Position numbers and translations under genes: made by a program
DNA from: Hepsetus odoe
Lineage: Eukaryota; Chordata; Actinopteri; Characiformes; Hepsetidae
Assembly (NCBI GenBank): GCA_017165825.1
Contig: CM029368.1
Coordinates: 23,761,377-23,825,376 of the forward strand
Reading direction: 5' to 3'
DNA length: 64,000 nucleotides
The notes under the pieces: generated by a model
The model's database searches: none
What the model was told of the DNA's origin: nothing
What the model saw: the letters and a program-made list of their open reading frames with translations, nothing else
Part shown: positions 23,701 through 36,633 of the stretch, piece after piece
How positions within the stretch are numbered: the stretch's first letter is position 1
Layout of the letters: each line of letters starts with the position of its first letter

Positions 23701-24850
23701 TTTTAAATCCAGATACAAAGTGACATAAAAATAAATTAAACATCAGGAAATACGATGCAGTTTTAAATGTGTATTTATTTCTTTAGAAGAAACTAATTTT
23801 TGCAAAAGCGTTATTACTCATGTAAAAATGTAATTTCCACCAAAACATAAAGGTTTTAAGACCTTTTACAGCAATAAGTGCAATAAAACTTTTCTAAAGC
23901 TGCAGCTTAATCTTTTTTCACTACTCTTTGCAGAATTGTTTTAATTCCACCAGACTGGAGGGCTTTTGAGCATTAACTGCCCCAGGCCCTCTCACAGCCA
24001 GTCAATAGTGTTAAATCTTGTTTTGAGCCATTCACTTGCGGATTCAGCTAGTGCTTTGGGTCATTTTCATGCTGTATAATTCAATAGTGTTTGAGCAACA
24101 GAATATGGACTGATGACCAATATTGATGTTAATTTTGGCAAAATTATTAGGCTCTGCAGCAGAAAAGCATCCCCCATGTTTTTTAGTATAATGCTTTTAT
24201 TGTATAATCCGTTATTCAGATGTTGTTAAAGGATGCCCGTCTTCCAAAATGTTATGTTATGAATTCCTATTCCTATTCTCAGCCTCTATTTAATGGTGGA
24301 ACTCTATGAACACTGCCTATATCTGAGACAATTAAGGCCCTTAGTTCATTAAATGTGGTAAATTATTTAATAGTTTAATAGTTAATAACTATTGATTTTT
24401 TTGGAGCAGTTGCTGATAAACTACATTTTCTTTTGCTCAGTTTGACTTTTTTAAAGGTATCAAGGAATGTATCTTATTTTAAAGTTATCAAGTAAGTCTG
24501 GAACAATGGGTGGAATGTCATTTATTTAAAAAAGGTTATTGATAATATTTATAGTATAATATTATAGTATAGTTGTATTTTTCCTACAATAGAACACATT
24601 ATGAAATCAATAGAATGTAATAAAAAACTTGTCATTTTGTACAAAAGTTGTTTTCTTCATAAACAATTCATTTTACCTTTTAAAAAATTATATCAGGTTT
24701 AAACACCACTCTGTGATGAGGTGTGATACCATCTGCAGACTTTTCTACTGCGCTTGCTTATATATTTCCTATATTGTGTGCGAATGTGCTCACTATCAGA
24801 AAATTGACTGCTTTAACACAGCCTAATCTACCAAGTGATGGGAGACCTCC

Positions 24851-24864
24851 ATTGCCATAGCAAC
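24851..24864. promoter_or_regulatory. RFX/X-box-like site ATTGCCATAGCAAC
   Basis: It matches the RFX consensus GTNRCCNNRGYAAC at all specified positions except the first base. The two half-sites face each other around AT. Neighbouring DNA is not repetitive. A motif hit only; binding is unproven. Confidence 0.3.
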
Positions 24865-26635
24865 AAGCAGCACAGCTCACTGCATGTGCTTAGCATTAGC
24901 TGAAGTATCCTTTTTTATTTTTTTTTCCAGTGTGAGCTGCTTGCTTATTAATTATCCATGATGAACTGGAGGAGACCATAGAGGAGACAAGTGCCATCAG
25001 GGAATTACATCAGCAAGTTCAGAATAATAAAATATAGAATCAGAGAGATCTGTTTGTGAAATCAGTGACAACAACAGCAATGCAAATAAAAACTGTTTAA
25101 AGGTCTGAAAGTGTAGATCTTTTTGAAACTACAGCTTGTCTGATAAATGTACTGAACCAACATTCTTCTAAATAAGGTAGTTAAAGGTTCTTAAACATTT
25201 TATTTTATACATTTCAAAAATAATTCTTGACTAGCACTGCTACCTTATGTAAAGTTTATTAAAATTGAAAAATAATTTAATCAAACTCACAAAACTTGCA
25301 AAAGAGGACCTACTAATCCATTGAAAGGTTCTTTAGGGAAACGTATATTATTCTTTTACTGAACAACCTTCTTTAGTGTCTTTATTGTAGAGTATAAAGC
25401 AATGATGAGCAACCCTTACCTAGAAATGTACTTCCCTTGCTTTACTTGCAAAATTCAGCACCAGTAAAAATTCATTGCACCTGATCTATTTCATTAAGTG
25501 GATTGATAAAGTACAGAGAATTTTAGTTGGACTGCATTGCATGCTTGAAGCATGTTTTTTGAGGACATTGTCAAAGAGAGTTGCAAACTATATAATTTAA
25601 TCTTTGAACCACTTTTTTAAATGGCTCTGAAATAGATACATATTTAATTTTCTGATCATATTGATCATTAGTAACAATAAATGTTGCAAGAAATGCTCAT
25701 TTGTTTTTAATGTACCTTAACTTCTAGGTGTGGTGTCCAGTTGACAAGGTAATTTTTTAGGATTTGGGTTTTAATGGGTAAATGTATCAAACAATGCAAT
25801 TATGTAATTATATATTAAAATTTTAGTAAACAGAAAGTCTTAATTACATTGAATTGTCCAATAGGTTCTAGTCATTCATCTGTATCTTTTATAATGTCTC
25901 ACAATTGAATAATTATTTGAAGTAAGGTGATGAAAACATATTTTCAGTATGGGTTCTGACCAAAGTAGATTTACAGAATATCGAATTTTATGGAGTATGA
26001 GACTTGTGTGCTCTTCTGTTTATATATAAAATAATTGTCATGCTGCCCTTATCGTTTGATGAGGTTTTTGGGCAAACAGCTTTGCAAGTGGATAGGAGGG
26101 GAATTAGTTCACATTTGACTGCGGTTGCATAAGTGGCTGTATTCAAATCATTAAGTCAGAAATATAGAGGGGAATCAAGCAATTAGAATTTTAATGAGGA
26201 CATTATAGTTATCTATGCTCTGGCTAGCGGGCCTCAAAGTCATATAAAATTCTAAGCAGAAACTGAAACTTCAATGAAAATAACAAGGAGCAAAAATAAA
26301 GCATCACAGAACCTCAAATGTTAAGAGTATAAAAGAAGAATCAGTGAGGAGCAAAACAGAGAGAATGGAGACAATGAAAACAGTGTCCGGAAACAAAAGG
26401 TAAGAGAAAACATTAACTTGAAAGAATTTAAAATTCCCTTAGTTCATAGTAAAGCTGTATCCCTTTTGCCCCCGGTCTAAGTTTTAGTTAACATCTCTTT
26501 CAAGGAATTCTCCCAGTAATAGATCAAATTATGTACATTTACCTTAAACTGTATTTAAGGATCACTGTGCATAATTTGAGCATGTGAGCATAGCTTAATG
26601 ATTGAGAAGGTAAAGCTAGATGATGTGGACCACCT

Positions 26636-26874
26636 AAAGTGAAAGTGACAACCCTTGTCATTGCGAGGTCACAGCACTGCACTCATGAACCACAGTGAAA
26701 TTGGACCTCTGCTTTTAACCCATGCACACAAACACCGTGCAGCAGTGGGCAGCTATTGAAAGCACCCGAGGAGCAGTGACGGGGACGGTACCTTTGCTCA
26801 GGGCAACCTACTTGTGAGGGAATCGAACCCACAATCTTCCAATGAGGGGTCAACTCCCCAACCACCGCTGCCTA
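26636..26874 (-). mobile_element. tRNA-derived SINE, family 3
   Basis: Minus strand: 'ggcagcggtggttgggga' (A-box region), 'ttgtgggttcgattccctc' (B box), then the body with 'aggtaccgtccccgtcactg', and a 3' half ending near 'caatgacaagggttgtcact'. Parallel to 5337-5563 over its whole length. Confidence 0.75.
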
Positions 26875-27339
26875 AGTTTATGAATAAGAATATAATGCCA
26901 AATGACAAAATAAATCCCACAGAATAAAAAACAAAAAAAAGCAACACCTGCTCTCAGCATGGTCAGCACCATTCATGAAAGGCTTATTTTTAGAACACAC
27001 GAAATGAAGACATTAGTTATCTGTACAATAGCATCATATAGTATATCTAAAAAGAAATATTAAAATTGGTCTGGAATAATGGCTTAATCTGAAGAAAATG
27101 TATTTTGTTTGTTTTCATTTATTTGTTTAGATTTTTTCTTGTTTTTTCCTTGGTTTAGGCAGCTGGTCCCCCCACCAAACAATTCCACCATTCAATCAAG
27201 CAAACAATTTCAATGAAACTATCACACGTTTTCTGCAAGTCATGGAGCTGCCCACTGCATGGTACCGCTTCAAAATTGGACTGGAAACGCTTGGAAAAGA
27301 ATGCTAACTTCCAATCCTGGTATATACTGGGATATATCT

Positions 27340-27382
27340 GTTATATATATCTGTATATATCTGTTATATATATATATCTGTT
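27340..27382 (+). repeat. TATATCTGT-type short tandem repeat
   Basis: Four to five imperfect copies of a TATATATCTGT unit. Confidence 0.7.
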
Positions 27383-30016
27383 ACATCTAAAGGTGTTGCA
27401 CTTGGAACCTCTGTGTTACATAAGAATGTACGATATTCTATTATTTTAACCATTATTGTTTCCAGCATGTATTGTGCAAATACATGACAATATCAAATGT
27501 GTATTGTGCAAATATATCACACGCAACCAATGGGAACTCCCCCAAACTGCTGCAAAGTCAGTGATGTGCAGGCTAATAAAATTAAACCTTTATGGCCCTG
27601 TCTCTCTTTCTCTTTTAAGGTGTCTTTGAAATATATTTTCCAGACACTAGCATAGTACCACTGAGGAAACATGTTTAAAACATTTGTTGGAACAACAAAA
27701 ATGTTTCTTTTGTAATGTTTTTGCTGTCTTTTTCTTAAGGTACGAGACCAGGTGTTCATTGGTAGAGAGATATGATTACTGAAGAATGATTGCTTTTTCC
27801 ATAGCCCTCTAGGTTCTCCTCTCTTTTCTTGTGTGAGTCAGATCCAGCACAGAGGATAATTTGTCAGCAAGCTGGGTGGTTTGCTGCAGATAAATATCAT
27901 GTACTTGGGCTAGCTGCTCACTGCTCGCTGGAATGCTCTAGGAGACCACAGCTGGCCACCAAGATTGGTCCTGTAACTGACAAGCCAGGCATATAAAATG
28001 ATTATAATCCTGTAAAAAAACAAGAATCTGTTTTTGGCAGGTAAGGCACTGCAATGAAACAGAACCCTACTGGCTTTCTTGTATTATATAAATTAAATGT
28101 GACTGGCATTATATTATGGGCCATGCCCATTTTTTATCACCTCGAAGTAAGATTTGTTGTCAGTCTTCACTGTGAAAGTACAGGTAAAAGCTCCCATCGT
28201 GGATAGCTCCTCAAACTCCTGTAGAGTATGACTGCCGAGTATGAAAATCAAACTGCAGGAATAATGTGTTTGTCCTAGCCCCTAGCCCTATTAGTAATAC
28301 TGACATGCTCCATTAGTTTCTAAGAGCATGTGTTCTCCTGAAGCATAGTCTCTGCCAGCCCATTATATTAAAATTATGATTCCCATCGACACAGCTGCTG
28401 TGTGTATGAATCTGGACTTACTGGAGTCACGGATGATGCTTGACAGAAGTTGAAGGTTTTCATGTTTGGGTTCAAGGACATTATTTTTATGGCACAGAAA
28501 TGGTTTTATGGTTTTAATGTGCTGCCTGATTTACAGGGGAGATGTGACATTATGAAAGTGTAAAGTTGGCACAGCAAGCACCTGAAGGTCATTTTTAATA
28601 TGTTTATGTCTATACATATATGATGGAATGTTAACTATGGGAATTAAAAGCAATACATAAATGGCTGTTTCTTGAATACAGGATATAGGCAGCCCCTATG
28701 AGCTATTGACAGCTATTAATGAAAGAACATATTCATATTCTGGAGCTGGAGCAGAATATGAATATTTCAAAAGGCCAGCACAATTATTATTTGCACTTTC
28801 TCAAAAAGCAAATGTATTACAGATCTCCTGGGGACAAGAAGTACTGCTCAAAACAGAATCAGGTAATCTCTCAAAAAGGGGAGTTTATAACAAATGCTAG
28901 AAACACCTAGACCGAATCCCTGCATAGCACCATGCTAAAAAGTATGGTGAAAATGTGTAAACAACCATTACAAATGCATTCACTAATGAATTACATAAAG
29001 TAAGAAAGCATGATTTGAACCACAGTCATGGCATGAAACAGGAAAGCACATACTCTGTCTATTACTTTTTATAAAGTCTTGCATTAAACATGAAATTGTT
29101 GTTTTTTCACTGAGCTGTGAATGCACATTCTGTTTCAACTGATTTTATGCTTTTCGCATGGAAAACAGAGTGAATTGACAAATGAAGTAAGAACACCATT
29201 TTGTTTAAAATGAAGAGCTAAAATATTTTCTAGAACTAGGCTGATCAGCAAGAGATTAATTGACTGGCCAGCCGCAATAAAACAAATTAACAGCATTAAT
29301 TAATATATTAATGAGAACTGCTTCAAACAGCAACACCACCACCTCTGCTAGCTTTATGTTGCCTTCATAGTGTGCTAATAAAATTCTGGCATCTACAAGC
29401 AGATCAAAAAGCTATTTTTTTGTCTAGTAGAGAGTTATACAAAAATAACGGAATATGATATGCTTTCCTGTAAGAAACATTCACTTTTTGGTTGCCTGTA
29501 TTGTAGGAAGTGAGGAGCTAGTTTGGGGAAAAAAGGACAGTGTGGTACTTGTATTTGCATTGTTATATACAAGTACCACATTTAATTTTTTTATTTACAT
29601 TTTAATCATTTGCATTAACAGTTAAAGAATACAGTTAAATGGAAATAAATAGAATACAGTTAAATGAAAACCAAATGTCTGCATACCATACATATATCAT
29701 GTTTGCCTGGTAAGGTTTCCTGTTCCAAAAAGTGCTTCAGTGGAATCAGATTTTAGAACCTTTGTTATTCAGGCTTGATTTACCCTGCCTATTTAGAGAC
29801 ATTTTAGTATGAGTGTGTGTGTCAGAACTCATACACATTGTACATTGGAAAACATGAGTTTGACTATCTATAATTATAGATTGATTCATTATAGATTATA
29901 TTTCTAGAATTTATAATGTATATAATAATAATATTAATAATGTATATAATATTAGGGCAGCAACTGAAATAATAGCATAATTGTAATAAATAATGTCCTC
30001 AGTGCCTAATGGGTTA

Positions 30017-30225
30017 TGTCACAGCACCATGGCAACGGTCCCATTCCCTGGATTACTGATCCGGGACTTCACCGCTACCAATCAGATATTATTCCACACA
30101 CACCTGGCTGCCTAGGTATATAAGAACTGCTATGCCTACCCAACAGTGCTTGTTCATTGTTCAAGTATAGTGCTTTTTGTTTATGTGCCTGATGAAACTG
30201 TATAATAAAGACCAAGGCTCTACCA
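30017..30225 (+). mobile_element. probable solo LTR fragment
   Basis: It begins TGTC and carries 'caacggtcccattccctgg', a TATATAA box at 30117-30123 and AATAAA at 30204-30209 with 'gatgaaactg' before it. That order (TG start, TATA box, then poly(A) signal about 90 bp on) is the layout of a Ty3/gypsy-type LTR, and the opening phrase resembles a known teleost LTR. No internal region or clear flanking duplication was found, so it would be a solo LTR or a fragment. Confidence 0.45.
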
Positions 30226-32775
30226 TGCATACCATGTTCATTATGGCTTAAATTTAACTTTTTAGTGATTTAATGAGTAACTTTTTATAAATTTAATAAA
30301 AAAGGAACTCAAATGAAACATAGCCATGAACACTTGAAAGGGATTTATGTTTGCATGTCGAGGTCATTTCACTCACAGTGGAACAAGAATCTGGGGAACA
30401 GAAAGCCAACTTGTGCCTCATTAACAAGAAATTGAGGTCTCACAAGTTAATATTAAGAGCTGGCACTGTCATACAAGACTGCACTAGTCAAAATGCGACA
30501 GGGTTGCACACATGTAAAATCATACATCATTACAGTTTGAATCACTTCAGTTATTAAGACCAGAATAATATCTGACTACATTTTAATAGAATACTCTATA
30601 GACAGTTTACATCACAAGTGTATGACTGGCAGAGCTTTCTCAAAGCCTGCTCCTACTCCCAACCTACTCTGCTGTTTCTTTAAACCTGATATCCTATTTG
30701 TCAAATGTATCCTGCCTAACTCACACTGGACAGAAAAAAAACAGCAGGAAAAAATCCATTATTCTTTCTTCATTCATTCCAAATGAAAACTGGCCATAGC
30801 CAAATCCAGGGAAAGTTCACGTCATAATACAACATCTCACAGCAGAGTCCTTCACACAAACGTTAAAACACAAAGTTTCCATTGAGCTAGGTGAGTGGAA
30901 TGGAAATGCTGCAATTATACCTGAACTCTCACATGGGGCTTTTAGCAATTCTCTTATCAACAGCAGCAGACCATGCCTGTAGCAGAGAGAGTAAGAGAGA
31001 GGGAAATGCACTGTGTTTATGGCAGTAATGGCCCCTAGTCTGTCAGAGAAAACAAAACAAAAAAAACCCCTGTTCAGCCTGAGAAATAAGATAGAGGGAT
31101 GGCATATATCAAAAACACAGCCACATTGCCTTTGACACCTATGTTTAATCCGAATGGGAGATAGAGGGAGATTCTGGCAGTTTTTGGCTGAGGGAATCTG
31201 CTCTGATACTGGTGAGACATTTCGAGCAGCTTGAGCTCCTTTTTGTGCTCTTCTCTAAACACAAAGGCAGTGATTAAGCTGTGTTTGCAATATCATCTTG
31301 CTCAACTTTTTTTTCGTGTCCCCCAAAATGCAGCCACACTCTAAAAAACAACATGCCAGACAGGGTTTGTAGAGTAATGACACAGAACACAGATTCCCTG
31401 TTGCCTGCAAACTGCATCGTTCTGCTCTGACAAACCTGACTGAAGCTCTTTGGTAGGATCAAGAACTTATACAATATGCAGGTCCAGATGTGTTCTGGTG
31501 AGAGGTTTGCAATAAACTTGTTCTTTTTTATGCAGCTTTCATATTAAATTCAAGGGAAGAACTAAAAAGTAGCCTGCATTTTCACCAGCTCTCTACATCA
31601 TGTTTGGAAAAACACATCTAAAATATAGGATGAAGTTACAACCACAGTTGCAAAGTTGAGCAACATCTTGTTGTTGTTTTTTTTTTAATGAATGCATTAA
31701 AACAAAACAGTCTCATAAATCATATGAGACAGACTGAGACAGTCATAATACCTAACATAATGGCTCATTAAATTTTTATTAATCACCCAGAACACCTTAT
31801 GTCTAATATCAAAATTATGAAACTAGACCTTTGGAACCTATTTCTTTATGTCAACTTTGATAACTACAGCCATTGTCATTAAATTATTTTGATATTTACA
31901 TGGTTTATTCAATAAATGCACTTCCACAGTAAATTATTATTTTTTAATCTGTTAAAAAAAAAAACTTGTGAGCCTCCAAATGTGGCTAAAATGCAACAGA
32001 CTTTTAGACAACACATTTAGACATGTTAAACATTTGCATTCTTTCCTACAATCATAAGTTTGCCACTGGGACAAACTATATTTCCAAAATTTAAATAGGG
32101 AAAAAGAAAACTGAGCCACACTTTATTTTGATGGCCCCCTATAGATGATCTACAGATACCTTTTTGTTAACTATCTAGTTAACTTATCCACAACAATAAG
32201 GAGAGGTTTAGAGTTAGGATTGGAGGTAAGGTAAGAATTAAGGTTAGATGTAATAGAATATTTTAAAATTAGCTCTAGATGAGTCAAGTTCTGTTTCATT
32301 TAAAATATATTCTGAATATTGAATATTGTTGAATATTAGCTATTGATAGGCTGTGCATCTACAAAGAATCCAAAGTTGACCATCCAAATAAAGTGTTAGC
32401 AAAAACTGCCATTTCAAAAAAAAAAATGGTTAATTTACTCTGCATTGATAAAACCCTGGCATTAACATGTCAGGGCAGAAGTAATATGCTGCCACGAGTT
32501 GTGTCTATTAACTTAATAATACCATCGTATTAACATTGCCAACAAATGTCATAACAGATGTTTTATATTATGTCAATTTCTCACAAGCAAAATATCTGTC
32601 ATGACACTTACAGCTAATGATCACATGACACTTTTTATTAAGAAAGATGATATTAATAATAGCAAAAGACATGTGACATCCCTTGTTTCAGGCATGGTTA
32701 TATCAATGCAACTGTGAGCAGAGCAGAGATAACCTCTGTTGGTCCATAAACTATATGCCTATAACCCATTTTTGA

Positions 32776-32819
<44 letters not shown>

Positions 32820-34033
32820 AAAAAAAATTCTGCATAACATTGACATAATCATGTTTAAAAATATTGTAACTATGTAACTATATTATATGTAACTATGATT
32901 TATAAAAACACACAATCAGTCACTGTTTTTTTAAAGTTACTGAACATCTAATTTTACTTTTAAAGAATTGTGTTTCTTTAATGTGAGAGCATTAAAAGCA
33001 TGCTTTACTAAAAGCATCTTTTTACAGCACTGGTCATATCGACCTTATGTTAAGGGAAAAACACTGAACTAGACATTCAACTTCTGATCCTTCCCTGCAG
33101 AGACCACAGGCAAGCATTCTATTGGGCAACAGATGGTAAATGGCACAAATGGGATTCAAACTTGAGAGCTCAACTGTGCAATGCAGTAACTTAAAATGTC
33201 ATTTTCTGTCTACACTTAAGCCTTCAGTGTTCTCCTCTGAGCCTTCCAAGGTGCAAAAAAAACCAAAAAACACTGTGTTGAAGAAAGTTGTGAGGAAATA
33301 CTACTGTTTTATCATCTTCTGTCCACTGAGGATGATTCTTTGGATGCTCAAAGTGAAGAGATATTTTCTATTTTGACAGTTCATTAGTAGACCTACCTAA
33401 TATAGTCTTTGGCTTTGATGTATAGTTAATTGTTGAATACATGAATGTTACATCATGTGGACGGTCCTTTTTATATTTTCTTTATCCCTGACCTGTCCAG
33501 TTCCAACCTCTGCCAAATTGACAGTTGTCAAGAGACTGTCCCAATATCAGCAGGCCATCTGTCCCTACACTACATGTTTCATATTAGCTCCCGAGGAGCC
33601 CTAAATGGAGTTGGAAACATGAAAGAAGCCTGAAGTGAGCTCTTAAGAACTTCAGTAGAAGGGGGCATTGATTATTTTTTCTTGCACTTTGGCTCCAAAG
33701 AAAAACAGAACCAGGATTTTCTCTGAATCCTTTAAAATATCTAAATAGATTCAGGGTAAGGGAGCAATAGGATTTACAGGCAAAGATATAAATCACAGAA
33801 GGCATTTTTGTTTCTTTGTTTCTGTAAAGCTGGGGTGTTGTGGATAGGATGTAAAAGCATAGCCGGGATGCTTGTTCTCAGCTTTATTAGGCGCAGTGAA
33901 CGTTAAGAAAGATGCAGACTAAAGCACCACTGTTACAATGCAGATCACACGTATGAATGACTGACGCTAGAGCAGAGCGCCATCTACCGTGACAGTTTCT
34001 TGTTTAATCATCAATGCTCCATTGTCTTTTCTA
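30226..34033. other. intergenic region, gene-free
   Basis: AT-rich. The only clear feature is the (GAAA)n run at 32774-32827. Short open frames (for example 30351-30557, 31074-31474, 33140-33376) show no domain. At 33840-34010 there is a CG-richer patch with 'gcgccatctaccgtgacag', a phrase reminiscent of retroelement debris, but not classifiable. Confidence 0.55.
32774..32827 (+). repeat. (GAAA)n microsatellite
   Basis: About 12 GAAA units followed by an A run. Confidence 0.95.
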
Positions 34034-34248
34034 TACAGTTAGGTCCATACATTTGGACAGAGACAACCTTTTTCTATTTTTGGTTCTGTACATTACCACA
34101 ATTAATTTTAAATGAAACAGCTCAGATGCAGTTGAAATGCAGACTTTAAGCTTTAATTCAGTGGGGTGAACAAAATGGTTGCATAAAAATGTGAGGAACT
34201 AAAGCATTTTCCTTCACAATCCCTTCATTTTCAATAAAATGTTCATTT

Positions 34249-34890
34249 CTAATACTTGGTTGAAAACCCTTTGCTGGCAATGACAGCCTGAAGTCTTGAC
34301 CTCATGGACATCACCAGATGCTGGGTTTCCTCCATTTTAATGATCTGCCAGGGCTTTACTGCAGCAGCTTTCAGTTGCTGTTTGTTTGTGGGTCTTTCTG
34401 TCCGAAGTTTAGTCTTCAAAGTAAAATGCAAGCTCAATTGGGTTCAGATCAGGTGACTGACTAGACCATTCAAGAATATTCCACTTCTTTGTTTTTTTAG
34501 CAAAGTCCAATCTAGCCTTTCTATTCTTGAGCCTTATGAGGGGCTTGCACCTTGCAGTGCACCCTCTGTATTTACTTTCATGCAGTCTTCTCTTAATGGT
34601 AGACCTGGATATCGATACACCGACCTCCTGGAGAGTGTTGTTCACTTGGTTGGCTGTTGTGAAGGGGTTTCTCTTCACCATGGGAATTATTCTGCGATCA
34701 TCACCACTGTTGTCTTCCGTGGACATCCAGGTCTTTTGAGTTGCTGAGTTCACCAGTGCTTTCTTTCTTTCTCAGGATGTACCAAACTAGATTTTGCCAC
34801 TCCTCATATTGTAGCCATTTCTCAGATGGGTTTTTATTTGCTTTCGCAGCTTAAGGATGGCTTGTTTCACCTGCGTGGAGGGCTCCTTTG
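34249..34890 (-). pseudogene. Tc1-like transposase, core-deleted and frame-shifted
   Basis: The N-terminal DNA-binding part is seen around 34890-34750 ('QVKQAILKLRKQ' region, out of frame). The frame 34409-34753 gives 'KRNPFTTANQVNNTLQEVGV', 'KRRLHESKYRG' and 'RKARLDFAKK'. It then jumps directly to 'KKWNILEWSSQSPDLNPIE', which normally lies near the third catalytic acidic residue. The segment holding the first two catalytic aspartates is gone, probably by one deletion of several hundred bases. The C-terminus 'MRSRLQAVIASKGFSTKY' survives in another frame (34249-34437). Confidence 0.8.
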
Positions 34891-35065
34891 ACTGTTGTCT
34901 GTTCACAGCAAAATCTTCCACATGCAAGCAGCACACCTCAAATCTACTCCAGGCCTTTTATCTGCTTAATTGATAATGACATAACGAAGGAATTGCTCAC
35001 ACCTGCCCATGAAATAGCCTTTGAGTCAATTGTTTAATTACTTTTGGTCCCTTTATAAAGAGGGT

Positions 35066-35203
35066 AACCCAGCCACTAGGAATGCACAAGCTAGTGTATT
35101 TCTTCATGCCGGTCCCAAGCCTGAATAAATGGGGAAGGTTACACCAGGAAGGGCATCCAGTGTAAAACTTTGCCAAATCAATATGCGGACAACGAAACAG
35201 ACT
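35066..35203 (+). mobile_element. 138-bp retroposed insertion in the Tc1 right arm
   Basis: Flanked by a perfect 18-bp direct repeat, 'tccctttataaagagggt', at 35048-35065 and 35204-35221. The inserted segment contains 'aaggttacaccaggaaggg' and 'tgccaaatcaatatgcggac'. The same blocks occur, diverged and on the other strand, at 11600-11700 at the 5' end of the RTE fragment. It is therefore a short retroposed derivative of the RTE 5' region or a small SINE built from it. Confidence 0.75.
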
Positions 35204-35410
35204 TCCCTTTATAAAGAGGGTGGCACATGTTAAGGAGCTGGAACTCCTAAACCCTTCATCCAATTTGAATGTGGATACCCTCAAATGAAACCTGAGAGTC
35301 TACACATTATGTCCACGTCCATTATATAACTATAATTCGAATAAGTTTTAGTAAACAGGTACAAAAACAAAACTTGTGTCAGTGTCCAAATATATATGGA
35401 CCTAATTGTA

Positions 35411-36605
35411 TATAGCCAAAAAAAGTGGTTTAATTGTCCACCGCCCACAACTGACAGTTAAACGAAACGAGAGTTATGACGTGAAGTAGAGCTGTGTTTA
35501 GATTATTTAACCCTGGCTCCATTAGTGCCCACATCCAGTTAGTGCTAATGCAGATAATTACGCAAAGATGCAAAAAGGACCCTAACCTAATTTACAGAAA
35601 CAGACAGCCTTATTTTCACTACATTTGATTCATTTTGCCACTTTTGTTCTGCAAATTAATAAAATCCCTTCTTGTGTAAATTATTCTTTAAATAGTGAAG
35701 TCTGATGGTTTGTGACCAGTTTAAAGAGTAAATCAGTTTTATGGGAAATCTGAAGCCTATCCATCTGCGGAGAAAGTAAAATAAAAAAAAATAAAAAACA
35801 GTTTTAATTTATTACTTTGGGTACAGAGAGCACCAATATACCAAAATTGGATTCTGAGATTGGTCCCTCAATATCTAGACCAATGTTTCGCACCAGGGTC
35901 CTGAGCCTTTCAGTTTTCCCTGCTTTTACTAACCTACTTCATGAGCTTGATTACTTGGAATAGCTGTGTTGGGAGCAGAACACTCCAGGATGAGTTGGGT
36001 TCTTCCAGGAATAATATGGGATATATCTGTATAAGTAAAATATATATATATCTTATCTGTATAAGTAAAATGAAGGCACTAGCATTAATCTATCAATCTT
36101 TTTTCTGAAAAACACTCTGCAACGTTAACCAGTCCATCACTGGGCAGATACACCAACAGAGTCACACAAACATATATACCTAGTGGGCAATTTAACATCT
36201 CCTGTCTACCTGACAAGCATATCATGGACTGTGGGAGGGAACTTGAGCACCAAAGGGAAGTGCATGCACAGTAAAGCCAAAGTTCACAAAGCAAGGACCC
36301 AGCCTGGCTCCCATACTGGAGATATATTAAAAAAAACTTTATGCACTCAAACTGTTCATAGTGCTTCCAACAGTATTTTCTTCTCAGCAGGGGAGCCCTG
36401 GGTAAAACACAATTTGGTTTACAAAAATAATTCCATAAGCAAGAGTAGTGTTTTATTCATGTAATGAACATCTGCTTCAAATCAGCACAAATATCGACTG
36501 TCTGAAAACCAAATGTGTTGAAACATAAAATTGATAAAAAGTTGAAATGTACAGACAGTAACTAGAAAAGTCTAGTAAATTGACACACACATAAAAATGC
36601 CTTTT
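35411..36605. other. intergenic, one SINE-like repeat
   Basis: No gene. A (TA)n-rich 'atatatctgtataagtaaaa' duplication occurs at 36015-36070 and a family 4 repeat at 36115-36310. Confidence 0.6.
36115..36310 (-). repeat. diverged SINE-like dispersed repeat, family 4
   Basis: Contains 'gggcaatttaacatctcctg' and 'tcatggactgtgggaggga' in the same order as 1419-1660 and 60055-60240. Ends approximate. Confidence 0.5.
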
Positions 36606-36633
36606 TATTATATTATATTATATTATATAATAT
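36606..36633 (+). repeat. (TATTA)n microsatellite, left part
   Basis: TATTA units ending in 'ttatataatat', the left member of an 11-bp duplication that brackets a LINE insertion. The repeat continues on the other side at 37347-37400. Confidence 0.9.

Larger units (their letters stand above)
23701..30016. other. intergenic region, gene-free
   Basis: AT-rich DNA with one family 3 SINE (26636-26874), a TATATCTG-type repeat at 27340-27382 and an X-box-like site at 24851. No exon, RNA gene or large mobile-element ORF was recognised. Stretches such as 28680-28910 are open in two frames for about 60 codons but lack any known domain. Confidence 0.55.
34036..35408 (-). mobile_element. Tc1/mariner element, lineage C, both ends present, core deleted
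   Basis: The left end 'cagttaggtccatacatttg' and the inverted right end ('caattaggtccatatatatt' on the minus strand) are terminal inverted repeats. Each is flanked by TA (34034-34035 and 35409-35410), the expected duplicated target. Long subterminal stretches are kept. The minus strand encodes pieces of a transposase with the catalytic middle missing. A 138-bp insertion sits in the right arm (35066-35203). Not autonomous, but possibly mobilisable if a source enzyme existed. Confidence 0.85.
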
